Assembly (NCBI RefSeq): GCF_001261915.1
Contig: NZ_CVRT01000148.1
Location: 1 to 64,000, forward strand
Length of the DNA stretch: 64,000 nt
Reading direction: 5' to 3'
DNA from: Halorubrum sp. SD626R
Lineage (GTDB): Archaea; Halobacteriota; Halobacteria; Halobacteriales; Haloferacaceae
Shown here: positions 1 to 8,043 of the stretch, piece after piece
Position numbering within the stretch: the stretch's first letter is position 1
Layout: every line of letters starts with the position of its first letter
Made by a program: the position numbers and the translations under genes
The notes under the pieces: generated by a model
Databases searched by the model: none
What the model was told of the DNA's origin: nothing
What the model saw: only the letters and a program-made list of their open reading frames with translations

Positions 1-85
1 CGGTGAGCGCTCGGAGAGCGCGAGCGACGAGGCTGGGGAGGCATGAGGCTGCGGTGCTGTGCGGCCGGGGTGGGTCTCAAAGGGG

Positions 86-183
86 CAGCCGCGAGGACGG
101 CGCAGGCGACGCCAAGCACCGCAGCGAAGGAGCGGTAGCGACTGAGCGAGGAGCGCAGCGAGCGTGCGCCGTCCTCGCGGCTG
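86..183. repeat. Long inverted repeat in noncoding DNA
   Basis: A 19-base arm at 86-104 (begins CAGCCGCGAGG) is repeated as its exact reverse complement at 165-183. The arms continue imperfectly outward into AAAGGGGC and GGGGCTTT. The 60-base spacer is filled with GAGCG/CAGCG short repeats. No convincing gene covers positions 1-322: an open frame at 3-326 has repeat-like, arginine-rich content. The element may be a dispersed haloarchaeal intergenic repeat or a transcript end for a gene left of the window; which one cannot be told here. Confidence 0.6.
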
Positions 184-322
184 GGGCTTTGGAGATGTTC
201 ACCGCCGATCCGGAGTCGGCGGTTTATAAGCAATCGACGTCGTCGATGTTCTCAGACTTAATCCCGTATACCGCGACGTATAGGCCGAAGCTATTCGGGC
301 GTCGCCCTCCAATCCCGATTCG

Positions 323-994
323 ATGAAAGTGGGGCTCATCTCGGACGTCCACGCGAACCTCCCGGCGCTCGAAGCCGTCCTCGACGACATGCCCGCGGTC
401 GACCGGATCGTCTGCGCCGGGGACGTGATCGGGTACAATCCGTGGCCGGCAGAGTGCGTCGATCGCGTGCGCGAGGTCGCCGCCATGACCGTCCGCGGGA
501 ACCACGACCGCACGGTCGAGACTCCCGAGCGCTACCGCGCCAACCGCATGGCGGAGGCCGGGCTCGAACACGCGAAGGAGTCGCTCTCCGAGGACCGGCT
601 CGCGTGGCTCCGCGGGCTCCCCCGCGCTGAGACGTTCGCGGGCGGCCGATACCTCCTCGTCCACTCGCACCCCGCGGCCGAGCGCGAGGACGCCTACGTC
701 TATCCCGAGGAGTTCCCGAATTTGGACCGGCACATGGGCGAGTTCGACGGAATCGTCCTCGGCCACACGCACGTGCAGGGGAAGCGGTCCGTCGCGGGCG
801 GCGTCGTCGTCAACCCCGGGAGCGTCGGGCAGCCGCGCGACGGCGACCCGGAGGCCGGGTACGCCGTGCTCGACGCGGCCACCGACGAAGTGACCCTCAA
901 ACGGGTCGCGTACGACATCGACCGCGTGCGCGAAGCGGTCGCCGAGGCGGGGCTCCCGGAGCGTACCGCCGATCGTCTCTACAGAGGTGAGTGA
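323..994 (+). CDS. Metallophosphoesterase (YfcE/MJ0936-like phosphodiesterase)
   Basis: Predicted cytoplasmic metal-dependent phosphoesterase of 223 residues. The calcineurin-like metal-site motifs are all present in order: D8-x-H10, GD at 33-34, GNHD at 59-62, H114-x-H116 and GHTH at 147-150. The length fits the small YfcE/MJ0936 family, whose members cleave phosphodiester or phosphomonoester bonds; the physiological substrate is unknown. The ATG at 323 is the first start giving the canonical MKVGLISDVH beginning. The gene stands alone and converges on a small membrane-protein gene with only three bases between the stop codons. Family assignment is firm, substrate is not. Confidence 0.9.
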   Translation: MKVGLISDVHANLPALEAVLDDMPAVDRIVCAGDVIGYNPWPAECVDRVREVAAMTVRGNHDRTVETPERYRANRMAEAGLEHAKESLSEDRLAWLRGLPRAETFAGGRYLLVHSHPAAEREDAYVYPEEFPNLDRHMGEFDGIVLGHTHVQGKRSVAGGVVVNPGSVGQPRDGDPEAGYAVLDAATDEVTLKRVAYDIDRVREAVAEAGLPERTADRLYRGE

Positions 995-997
995 GCC

Positions 998-1315
998 TCA
1001 CGGCCAGAGCCCGAGGAGGAGCAGGACGTTGCGCGCGGCGGTCGCCAGCGAGAGCAGGCCGATACCGGCGCACATCAGCGTTGCGACGAGGCGCCGCGTT
1101 CCGCCCGCGACCGCGACGGGGATCCCGATGAGGAGCATGCCGGCGGCCTTGGTGAGGAGCATTCCGGGGACGAGCCCGAACGCGGCGATGAATGCGCTGC
1201 CGACGGGGGAGCCTTCGACGTACTGCCCGCCCCCGATCGCGACGTACGTGGAGGCGATGTCGGCGACCGCGCCGACGAGGAGGAGCGCGACGGCGGCGGC
1301 GAGACGCGAGGGCAC
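998..1315 (-). CDS. Small integral membrane protein, DUF5658-like
   Basis: About 105 residues with three or four hydrophobic segments. It contains the pattern D-x2-STY...EGSP...K-x-AG that I associate with DUF5658-type haloarchaeal membrane proteins; no function is known. The frame is open further upstream to 1426, but that extension is charged and proline-rich. A TATA-like CTTATTA lies on this strand at about 1340-1347, some 28 bases before a GTG at 1315 that begins directly with the first hydrophobic helix (PSRLAAAVALLLVG). I therefore chose the leaderless GTG start. Convergent with the metallophosphoesterase gene. Confidence 0.65.
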   Translation of the reverse strand: MPSRLAAAVALLLVGAVADIASTYVAIGGGQYVEGSPVGSAFIAAFGLVPGMLLTKAAGMLLIGIPVAVAGGTRRLVATLMCAGIGLLSLATAARNVLLLLGLWP

Positions 1316-1464
1316 TGGCAGTGCCGAGGCGATGAACCGTAATAAGCTTCCGGGGGTGCGCCGGACCGGGGGACCCGAGGCGGGTATCCCGTCCCTACCG
1401 GGCTGGCCGCGACTCGCGCACATCACGGCTCCATTTAAACCGATGCGTCGCCTACGATCCGGTA

Positions 1465-2544
1465 ATGAGTTCGGTAGACGACGAGTACGAGATCGCGGTC
1501 GTCGGCGGGGGGCCGGCCGGACTGACGACCGCCCTGTACGGGGCCCGCCTGGGACACGAGACGGCGCTCATCGACCGCGGCGGCGGCCGCGCGGCGATGA
1601 TGGCCGACACGCACAACGTGATCGGCGTCACCGAGGACGTCTCCGGCAACGAGTTCCTCGCGACCGGCCGCGAGCAGGTGGAGTCGTACGGCGGAACCTT
1701 CGAGCGCGGCTTCGTCACCGACGTGACCGAGACCGAGGACGGTCGCTTCCGGCTGACGACGAGCGACGCCGAGTTCCTCGCGGACCGCGTCGTGCTCGCG
1801 ACCGGCTTCTCCGACGAGCGCCCGGACCCGCCGCTCCCCAGGAACGCGAGGGGGCTCCACTGGTGTCTCCACTGCGACGCCTACATGTTCGTCGACGAGC
1901 CGGTGTACGTGATGGGCCACGGCGAGGCCGCCGCCCACGTCGCGATGATCATGCTGAACCTGACCGACGACGTGGACCTCCTGACTCGGGGCGCGGAGCC
2001 GACGTGGAGCGAGGAGACGGCGGCCCGGCTGGAGGCGCACCCCGTCGATATCGTCCACGAGGACGTGGCCGGCGTCGAGAACGATTCCGACTCCGGCTGG
2101 CTGGAGGCGATGGAGTTCGAAGACGGGACGCGCCGCGAGTACCGCGGCGGCTTCCCGATGTACGGCTCCGACTACAACACCGCACTGGCCGAGGGACTCG
2201 GCTGCGATCTCACGGAGGGCGGCGAGATCGACGTCGACGACCACGGCCGCACGAGCGTCGACGGCGTGTACGCCGTCGGCGACGTGACGCCCGGCCACAA
2301 CCAGGTGCCGGTCGCGCTGGGGCAGGGCGCCAAGGCCGGGATCGCGCTACATAAGGACCTCCGCGAGTTCCCCCGCTCCACCGAGGAGATCGCGCGGGAC
2401 GGGCCCGTTTCCGAGGAGGACGTGCCCGCGATCTCGCCCGAACTACTGGCGACCGCGGTCGCTCACGAGGGCCACGCCGGCGGTCCGCGGACCGACGCGA
2501 GCGCCGACTCGGAGGCAGAGCAGCCCGCGGCCGACGACGACTGA
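1465..2544 (+). CDS. Thioredoxin-reductase-like FAD/NAD(P)-dependent oxidoreductase
   Basis: A 359-residue flavoprotein. It has an N-terminal FAD-binding GGGPAG at residues 15-20, a Cys pair C134-L-H-C137 at the place of the thioredoxin reductase redox CxxC, and a C-terminal second FAD motif (GVYAVGDVTPGHNQ) near residue 265. The redox motif is WCLHCDAY rather than the classical CATCDG. A proline- and acid-rich tail of about 45 residues follows the catalytic part. A TATA box (ATTTAAAC, 1433-1440) precedes the ATG by about 28 bases, so the mRNA is nearly leaderless. It probably reduces a thioredoxin-like partner with NAD(P)H. No partner gene is adjacent. Confidence 0.85.
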   Translation: MSSVDDEYEIAVVGGGPAGLTTALYGARLGHETALIDRGGGRAAMMADTHNVIGVTEDVSGNEFLATGREQVESYGGTFERGFVTDVTETEDGRFRLTTSDAEFLADRVVLATGFSDERPDPPLPRNARGLHWCLHCDAYMFVDEPVYVMGHGEAAAHVAMIMLNLTDDVDLLTRGAEPTWSEETAARLEAHPVDIVHEDVAGVENDSDSGWLEAMEFEDGTRREYRGGFPMYGSDYNTALAEGLGCDLTEGGEIDVDDHGRTSVDGVYAVGDVTPGHNQVPVALGQGAKAGIALHKDLREFPRSTEEIARDGPVSEEDVPAISPELLATAVAHEGHAGGPRTDASADSEAEQPAADDD

Positions 2545-2634
2545 ACCGAACCGGATCGGAGTCCGAGGCGGGTCAACCCGGCTCGCGGGACCGCGAGACC
2601 GACCTTTTTTGATCCGCTGCGTCCGAGCGTCGGT

Positions 2635-3408
2635 ATGGGGACCATCAGCGCGGACTTCTCCGACGAGACGGTCGTGGTCACGGGCGGATCGAGCGGGATC
2701 GGTCGCGCGGTCGCGATCGGATTCGGCGACGCGGGCGCGACCGTGATCAACGCCGACATCCGGGCGGAACCGAAGGACGTCAGCGCCGAGACCCCCACGC
2801 ACGAGGTCGTCGAGGAGCGCGGCGGGACCGCCGTCTTCGTCGAGACCGACGCCTCGGAGCCGAGTCAGATCGAGTCGGTGATCGAGGCGGCCCGCGAGTT
2901 CGGCGGGGTCGACGTGATGGTGAACAACGCGGGCGTCCACCGGAGCCTCGAGTTCCTCGACGTCGAGCCCGAGGACTTCGATTACGTTCACGGCGTCAAC
3001 CTCAGGGGCACCTTCTTCGGCACGCAGCTGGCCGCGAAGGACATGATCGACCGCGGCGTCGAGGGCGCGATCGTGAACACGTCGTCGACGACGGCCGAGC
3101 GCGCGGAGCAGGATCACTCCCACTACGCCGCGACGAAGGGCGGGGTCCAGATGCTCACCCGGAGCGCGGCGCTCGAACTCGACGAACACGGAGTCCGGGT
3201 GAACGCGGTCGCTCCCGGACCGATCGCAACCGAGATCCGAGAGGGGTGGGCCGACGAGGCGAGGGGCGCTATCGAGGAGTCCGACGGTCTCCCCTCCAGA
3301 GCCGGTATCCCCGCGGACCTGCGCGACGCGTACCTCTACCTCGCCTCCGAGGGCGCGAGTTACGTGACGGGTGAGACGGTGTGGGTCGACGGCGGGGCGA
3401 GTCTATAG
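2635..3408 (+). CDS. Short-chain dehydrogenase/reductase (SDR) family oxidoreductase
   Basis: A classical SDR of 257 residues. It shows the Rossmann motif TGGSSGIG near residue 15, the NNAG segment near residue 98, and the catalytic Y164-x3-K168 in SHYAATKGG with the serines of NTSST before it. The C-terminus keeps the typical YVTGETVWVDGG. Such enzymes oxidise or reduce hydroxyl/keto groups with NAD(P); many are called 3-oxoacyl-ACP reductase (FabG), but the substrate cannot be read from the sequence. A T-rich TATA-like box (2605-2610) lies about 27 bases before the ATG, consistent with a leaderless transcript. Monocistronic. Confidence 0.88.
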   Translation: MGTISADFSDETVVVTGGSSGIGRAVAIGFGDAGATVINADIRAEPKDVSAETPTHEVVEERGGTAVFVETDASEPSQIESVIEAAREFGGVDVMVNNAGVHRSLEFLDVEPEDFDYVHGVNLRGTFFGTQLAAKDMIDRGVEGAIVNTSSTTAERAEQDHSHYAATKGGVQMLTRSAALELDEHGVRVNAVAPGPIATEIREGWADEARGAIEESDGLPSRAGIPADLRDAYLYLASEGASYVTGETVWVDGGASL

Positions 3409-3643
3409 GCGGCGGTCACGAGCCGGGCGGAGCGACAGGTTCGACGACTAATACGGACCTTCCAGAGATTCGCCGACTGGAGAATCAAACGTGCTCGCTC
3501 GCGTCGCTCGTTGCGCGCGACTGATTGGATCCAAAACCCTTCTCAGTATTTTCCGAGCGAAGCGAGGAAAATCGCCGGCCGGGACTCCCGCGAGCGAGCG
3601 TAGCGAGCGAGCGGGAGGTCGGCCGGCGCACGACCGAAGGGAG
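3409..3643. other. Intergenic region with short repeats behind tRNA-Gly
   Basis: No gene seen. It holds the inverted repeat ATTTTCC-(11 nt)-GGAAAAT at 3548-3572. Next is a 12-base copy (CGCCGGCCGGGA, 3573-3584) of the 3' end of the adjacent tRNA-Gly as read on this strand (3647-3658). After that comes a GAGCGAGCGTAGCGAGCGAGCG block. Similar pieces follow the tRNA-Leu at 21,760. Confidence 0.6.
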
Positions 3644-3714
3644 TGCGCCGGCCGGGATTTGAACCCGGGCCATGAGCTTGGAAGGCTCAGGTCCTACCAC
3701 TAGACCACCGGCGC
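3644..3714 (-). tRNA. tRNA-Gly (anticodon TCC)
   Basis: A complete cloverleaf on the minus strand. The acceptor GCGCCGG (3714-3708) pairs with CCGGCGC (3651-3645), followed by discriminator A at 3644. The anticodon stem is TGAGC/GCTCA with loop CTTCCAA, giving anticodon TCC (3682-3680). The T arm reads CCGGG-TTCAAAT-CCCGG. There is no intron and no encoded CCA. It decodes glycine GGA codons. Confidence 0.96.
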
Positions 3715-3910
3715 GCACGGATGCGTCCGTCGTCGACGCGTGTAGACGTAGGCCCAACGAATCCAATAAACGTTCCGTGTTTCCGACGGCCGACCGGTCG
3801 GTCGGGATGGCAAGACCCTCCGAGCGGCCGGAGACGTATTTAAAGTGCCACAGTATCGCGGGCCGTTCCCGTACGCTTAGAACGCTTTTCAGCCGTTTAG
3901 AAGGCGGTCG

Positions 3911-3955
3911 TGTACATATACGGGTGGGTGGCCAACGTTCACCCGTGAGGTGAAC
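3911..3955 (+). promoter_or_regulatory. DoxX promoter and hairpin covering its Shine-Dalgarno
   Basis: TATA-like TACATATA lies at 3913-3920. A perfect inverted repeat GTTCACC-CGTGA-GGTGAAC occupies 3937-3955, and its right arm holds the Shine-Dalgarno GAGGTG (3947-3952) of the DoxX gene. If the transcript starts near 3940 the hairpin could form in the leader and hide the ribosome-binding site; as DNA it could also be an operator. Confidence 0.55.
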
Positions 3956-3958
3956 ACG

Positions 3959-4483
3959 ATGTCATACCAATCGAGCAATCCCCTGGTCGACGAGGTCGAG
4001 TTCGCGCTTGACGGCCCGTGGGCGGCGTACTGGATCGCCTTCCTGCGCGTCGTCACCGGCTGGTGGTTCTTCCACGCCGGGATCACGAAGATCATCGAGA
4101 GCGGGTTCGCGTTTACCTCCGGACCGGCGTACATGAATGGGATGACGGGCACGGCGCTCGGCGGGATCCCCGTCTGGATGGGGAACAACCTCGCGTGGCT
4201 TATCGAGCCAGGGGTCCCGCTGTTCGAGACTCTGATCGGCCTCGCGCTGATCGCGGGGGCGTTCACCCGGCTCGCCGCCTTCGGCGGAGTCATCTTCATG
4301 ACCCTGTTCTGGGTCGGTAACGCCGGCTTCGGCCACGGGCTGGTCAACAGCGACTTCATGGGGCTCTTGCTGTTCGTCACCATGATCATGCTGTCAGCCG
4401 GTCGGTACTACGGCCTCGACGCAGTCATCGAGAAGCTATCGTTCGTGCAGGCGCACCCGAAGCTCCGCTACCTGCTCGGTTAA
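3959..4483 (+). CDS. DoxX family membrane protein
   Basis: About 174 residues, four hydrophobic segments, matching the DoxX fold: YWIAFLRVVTGWWFFHAG at the start, then LFETLIGLALIAGAFTRLAAFGG, and a final helix near residue 135. DoxX-type proteins are integral membrane proteins; some are tied to quinone or thiosulfate oxidation and redox control, but many have no known role. I chose the ATG at 3959 over the in-frame GTG at 3950 because the Shine-Dalgarno GAGGTG at 3947-3952 sits seven bases before it. It forms a two-gene operon with the next small membrane protein, which also has a GAGGTG site. Confidence 0.85.
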   Translation: MSYQSSNPLVDEVEFALDGPWAAYWIAFLRVVTGWWFFHAGITKIIESGFAFTSGPAYMNGMTGTALGGIPVWMGNNLAWLIEPGVPLFETLIGLALIAGAFTRLAAFGGVIFMTLFWVGNAGFGHGLVNSDFMGLLLFVTMIMLSAGRYYGLDAVIEKLSFVQAHPKLRYLLG

Positions 4484-4496
4484 GAGGTGACACCAA

Positions 4497-4781
4497 ATGA
4501 CGAACATCATCGACAAGGCGGCGATGGCGCTGAGTGCGGGACTGATGCTGCTCGGACTGGTCGGCATGGGGATCCTAGAGATCCTCGCCGGACAGCCGTA
4601 CAGCCCGGTCCCGATGACCAACGACGCGGGCGAAGTCGTGGCGACGCCGCTGATCTCGCCGCAGATCCGGACCGGCGTCGTGCTGGCCGGGGTCGCGGTG
4701 CTCGGCCTCTACGCGGCGTACAAGGTCGTGACGCCGCTCGCGGACGACGCGCAGACCGGCCACGAGACCGTGGCCGACTGA
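4497..4781 (+). CDS. Small two-helix membrane protein linked to DoxX
   Basis: A 94-residue protein with hydrophobic helices at about residues 8-30 and 55-78, joined by a polar loop (PYSPVPMTNDAGEVVATP) probably outside the membrane. I do not recognise a named family. It starts 13 bases after the DoxX stop and has its own Shine-Dalgarno (GAGGTG, 4485-4490), so it is co-transcribed and probably works with DoxX. The start codon is well supported by that site. Function unknown. Confidence 0.75.
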   Translation: MTNIIDKAAMALSAGLMLLGLVGMGILEILAGQPYSPVPMTNDAGEVVATPLISPQIRTGVVLAGVAVLGLYAAYKVVTPLADDAQTGHETVAD

Positions 4782-4815
4782 GGTCGCGACCCGACCGCCG
4801 CGGGAGGCGGCGCGG

Positions 4816-7248
4816 CTACTTTTCCGCGTCCGACGACTCGTCGACGGGCCCCGCGTCCGGCTCCCGGTCGACTCCGCCGTCGGCGCTCATCGAGCCCTCA
4901 GCGTCGTTCGAGCCGAAATTGAGGCCGGTGTCGGCGTCGTCGCCGTCAGCCTCCGTTTCTCCGAGCCCGCCGAGGTCCCTCCCGCCACCGACCGCTCGCC
5001 CGGCGTTCACCTCGAACCCCTCGGTCAGCCGACGCAGGTTCCTCGCGCGCTCGGTGAGCGCGTGGGCCTGGTCGGAGACCTCGCCCAGGCTGGCGGCCTG
5101 TTCCTCTGCGGTCGAGGCGACCGTGGTCGCCTCCGCGGTGGTCTGCTGGCTCACGCCGGCCAGGTCGTCGACGGCGCCGGTCACCGCGTTCACCGACGAC
5201 GCCTGCGCGTCCATCGCTCCGGAGATCTCCTGGACGCCGTCGTCGGCCTCGGCTACCCGCTCGGCGACCTCGCTCAGGGCGTCGTCGGCGGTCTCGACGG
5301 TGTCGACGCCGGCGTCGACCCCCTCGCGGATCCGCGCCATCTCCGCGACGCTCTCGTCGGTGCGCTCGCGCAGCCCCTCGATCAGCGCCTCGACCTCGGC
5401 GGCGGACGACTGGGTCTCCTCCGCGAGCGATTTCACCTCCTCGGCGACGACGGCGAACCCGGAGCCCGCCTCGCCCGCCCGCGCCGCCTCGATCGAGGCG
5501 TTCAGCGCCAGCAGGTTCGTCTGATCGGCGATCTCCGAGATCGTCTCGACGATCGCGTCCACCTCGGCCATCTCCGCCTCAAGCCGCTCGATGGTCTCGG
5601 TCGCCGACGCCGAGCGCGACTCGACGTCGTGCAGTTCGTCGACCGCCGCGGTCGTGGCCTCGCGGCCCTCCTCGGTGACCGCCTTCGCCTCGCGGGAGGT
5701 GGTCGCGACCTCGTCGGCCGAGGCGGCGACCTCCTCGACGGTCGCGGACATGTCCTCCATCTCGCCGGCGACCTCGGACAGCCGCCGGCTCTGCCGCTCC
5801 GCGCCGGCGGATATCTCGTCGACGGCGTCGCTCGTCTCCCGCCCCGCCGCCGCGACCTCGTCGGCGCCGTCGGTGACCGCTTCGCTGCGCTCGGCGACCT
5901 GCGCGGCGAAGGCGTCGACCTCCGCGATCGCGGCCTCCAGCTCGTCCATCGCGCCGTTGAACCCGGCGGCGATGTCGGCGAGCGCGTCCGGGTCGTCGGG
6001 TTCGACGTCGAGCCGAGCCGTGAGGTCGCCGTCGGCGCAGTCGTTCATCGTCGCGCCGAACGTCGTCGCCCGCGCCTCCAGCCGCTCCGCGAACGCCTCG
6101 CTCTCGGCCTTTGCTTCCTCGGCGCGCCGCCGCTGCGTCTCGGCCGACTCGATCTGCTCGCCGAGCGAGTCGCGCATCGTCGAGAACGCGCCGTGGAGGT
6201 CGCCGAACTCGTCGCGGCGCTCGGTGCCGAACTCGACGTCGAGGTCGCCGGCCTCCAGCGCCCGCGCCTTCCGGGTGAGCCGGTTCAGCTCCGCGACCGT
6301 GCCGCGCCCGAGCGTCGCGCCGAGCAGCCCGAGCCCGACGACCGCGACGCCGACGATGAGCAGCAGGTTCCGACCGATCACTCCGGAGAGCGCGTACGCC
6401 TCCGAGAGCGGGACGTGAACGGCGACGTGCCACCCCTCGGAGGGGACCGGAGCGTACGCGACGAAGTACTCGGCGTCCCGGTCGAAGCCGAACGTCGTCG
6501 CCGCGACGTGCCCCACGGCCGCTTCGCCGTCGGACATCGCGTCGAGGACCGCGCCCTCCTCGTACCGCTCGCCGGTGACTCCGTCGCGGTCGCTGGCGCC
6601 GATCGTCCCGTCGGCGTGGACGACCGTGGTGAACGCGCTCGCCGTCGGCTGCCGGAAGTCGGCCACGACCGGCGCGATTGCGACTTCCATAACCACGTAT
6701 TCACTGAGCGGCGTGTGAGCGACGTACGCGACCCGTCGCTCGCCGTCGACCTCGTACATCGGCGAGGTGAACACCTGATCGCCGAGCAACAGGTTGTCGT
6801 CGAACCACTCCCTCGACGTGACGGTCTCGCCGCGGTCGACTCCCTCCTCGCCCGTCTGACTGGACGCGATGACCTCGCCGCTCGTCCGCTCGACGAAGTG
6901 GAGGGCGACGACCTCGTCCGCGATCAGGGACAGCTGCCCGGAGAGGTAGTTCTCGACTCCGGCCGCGCTTCGCGAGAACGCGTTGCTGTCGGCGATTCCG
7001 GCGGCGGTCGCCCGACGCTCGGTGGTCCACCGGTCGAGCTCCGTCGCGCTCAGCTCGGCCACGGCGGTGTAGTCCTCCCTGGCGGTCGATTCGAGGTGGT
7101 CAGTGGTCTCCGCGTACGTGATCGCGCCCACGCCGCCGATACCGGCGACGATGAGGAGGACGGCGACGAGGAACTTCGCGAGGTAACTCCGGACGACGGG
7201 CTCGGGCGTCGCCCGACGCATGAGGCGCTCAAGCCGACTCGAACTCAT
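4816..7248 (-). CDS. Methyl-accepting transducer (halobacterial transducer protein)
   Basis: An 810-residue chemotaxis-type receptor. A cytoplasmic start is followed by TM1 (about residues 27-47) and an extracytoplasmic Cache-like sensor (about 48-290). TM2 (about 293-313) leads to a HAMP domain rich in [23 protein letters not shown], a second HAMP-like unit (about 395-450), and the coiled-coil signalling domain. The highly conserved hairpin tip reads [20 protein letters not shown] (about 575-594). The C-terminus is acidic. It should pass ligand binding outside the cell to CheA/CheW and thereby to archaellum rotation. The ligand is unknown, and no che gene lies nearby. Monocistronic. Confidence 0.93.
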   Translation of the reverse strand: MSSSRLERLMRRATPEPVVRSYLAKFLVAVLLIVAGIGGVGAITYAETTDHLESTAREDYTAVAELSATELDRWTTERRATAAGIADSNAFSRSAAGVENYLSGQLSLIADEVVALHFVERTSGEVIASSQTGEEGVDRGETVTSREWFDDNLLLGDQVFTSPMYEVDGERRVAYVAHTPLSEYVVMEVAIAPVVADFRQPTASAFTTVVHADGTIGASDRDGVTGERYEEGAVLDAMSDGEAAVGHVAATTFGFDRDAEYFVAYAPVPSEGWHVAVHVPLSEAYALSGVIGRNLLLIVGVAVVGLGLLGATLGRGTVAELNRLTRKARALEAGDLDVEFGTERRDEFGDLHGAFSTMRDSLGEQIESAETQRRRAEEAKAESEAFAERLEARATTFGATMNDCADGDLTARLDVEPDDPDALADIAAGFNGAMDELEAAIAEVDAFAAQVAERSEAVTDGADEVAAAGRETSDAVDEISAGAERQSRRLSEVAGEMEDMSATVEEVAASADEVATTSREAKAVTEEGREATTAAVDELHDVESRSASATETIERLEAEMAEVDAIVETISEIADQTNLLALNASIEAARAGEAGSGFAVVAEEVKSLAEETQSSAAEVEALIEGLRERTDESVAEMARIREGVDAGVDTVETADDALSEVAERVAEADDGVQEISGAMDAQASSVNAVTGAVDDLAGVSQQTTAEATTVASTAEEQAASLGEVSDQAHALTERARNLRRLTEGFEVNAGRAVGGGRDLGGLGETEADGDDADTGLNFGSNDAEGSMSADGGVDREPDAGPVDESSDAEK

Positions 7249-7308
7249 TACCTCGACGGGGTCGGCGGGGTCCCTTCAATGCTCCCACGCCGGTATCGCC
7301 ACTGATAA

Positions 7309-7947
7309 TCAGCTGTCAGGCGCGGCGACCACAGCGTAGCAGTTCCCGCTGGAGACGTCGAAATCGACGGGATCGAGGGCGCTCTCGGCGAGGTCGCGCT
7401 CGAACTCGCTGGGCGAGTAGATGTGGTAATAACGGGGGACGACCTCGCCGTCGGGAAGCGTCCAGTCGACGGTCGTGTCGAACCCCGCCTCCCGGTCGAA
7501 GCGGTCGTGGGCGGTGCTCCACGCGCTCACGAGCGCGGTGCCGCCGGGCGCGAGGACCCGTGCGAGCTCGTCGAGGCTCTGCACGCGGGCGGCGCGCGGC
7601 GAGAGGTGGTGGAGCGCGGCGACGTAGACCGCGAGCCCGACCGCGTCGTCGGCGACCGGGAGGGCGGCGGCGTCGCCGTGGACCGGGTCGAACGACCGGG
7701 CGTAGCCGCGCTCGCGGGCGCGAGCCGTCGCTTCGCGCAGGAGTTCGCGGCTCAGGTCGACGCCGACGACCGACTCGGCGCGCTCCGCGAGCGGCTCCGC
7801 GTGGCGCCCGTTCCCGCAGCCGACGTCGAGCGCGCGTTCCGCCGACCGCTCCTGCAAGAACGACTCGACCTCGGGCCACGCGTGCTCGCGGGTCTTCGCG
7901 AAGTGCGCGGCGATGCGGTCGTACGTCGTCTGCGGGTCCGACTCCAT
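7309..7947 (-). CDS. Class I SAM-dependent methyltransferase (Trm9/ALKBH8-like)
   Basis: A 212-residue methyltransferase. SAM-binding motif I is ALDVGCGNGRHAEPLA (about residues 39-54), motif II is VVGVDLSRELL, and HHLSPRAARVQSLDELARVL precedes LAPGGTALVSAWS. The HHLS...R...ELARVL...GG...AW pattern resembles the Trm9/ALKBH8 group that methylates the wobble uridine side chain of tRNA, and that is my best guess. Related enzymes act on small molecules, so substrate is open. It is 96 bases downstream of the PilC-like gene, on the same strand, but probably a separate unit. Confidence 0.82.
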   Translation of the reverse strand: MESDPQTTYDRIAAHFAKTREHAWPEVESFLQERSAERALDVGCGNGRHAEPLAERAESVVGVDLSRELLREATARARERGYARSFDPVHGDAAALPVADDAVGLAVYVAALHHLSPRAARVQSLDELARVLAPGGTALVSAWSTAHDRFDREAGFDTTVDWTLPDGEVVPRYYHIYSPSEFERDLAESALDPVDFDVSSGNCYAVVAAPDS

Positions 7948-8043
7948 GCCGGACGGTCGGCGCCGAGCGACATAGCTCCGGTGGACGGCGACCGCGGCGG
8001 ACCGGTGAGACCCGCGACGGCGGTTCCCGAGCCGCGCGCGCCG

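Noticed and set aside
3-326. Open frame over the left edge of the window
   Set aside because: Its codons come from the inverted repeat and GAGCG/CAGCG short repeats, and it overlaps the metallophosphoesterase start.
5062-7305. Very long open frame antisense to the transducer gene
   Set aside because: It mirrors the GC-biased codons of the real gene; its Arg/Gly/Leu-rich product has no domain, while the other strand has a full transducer.
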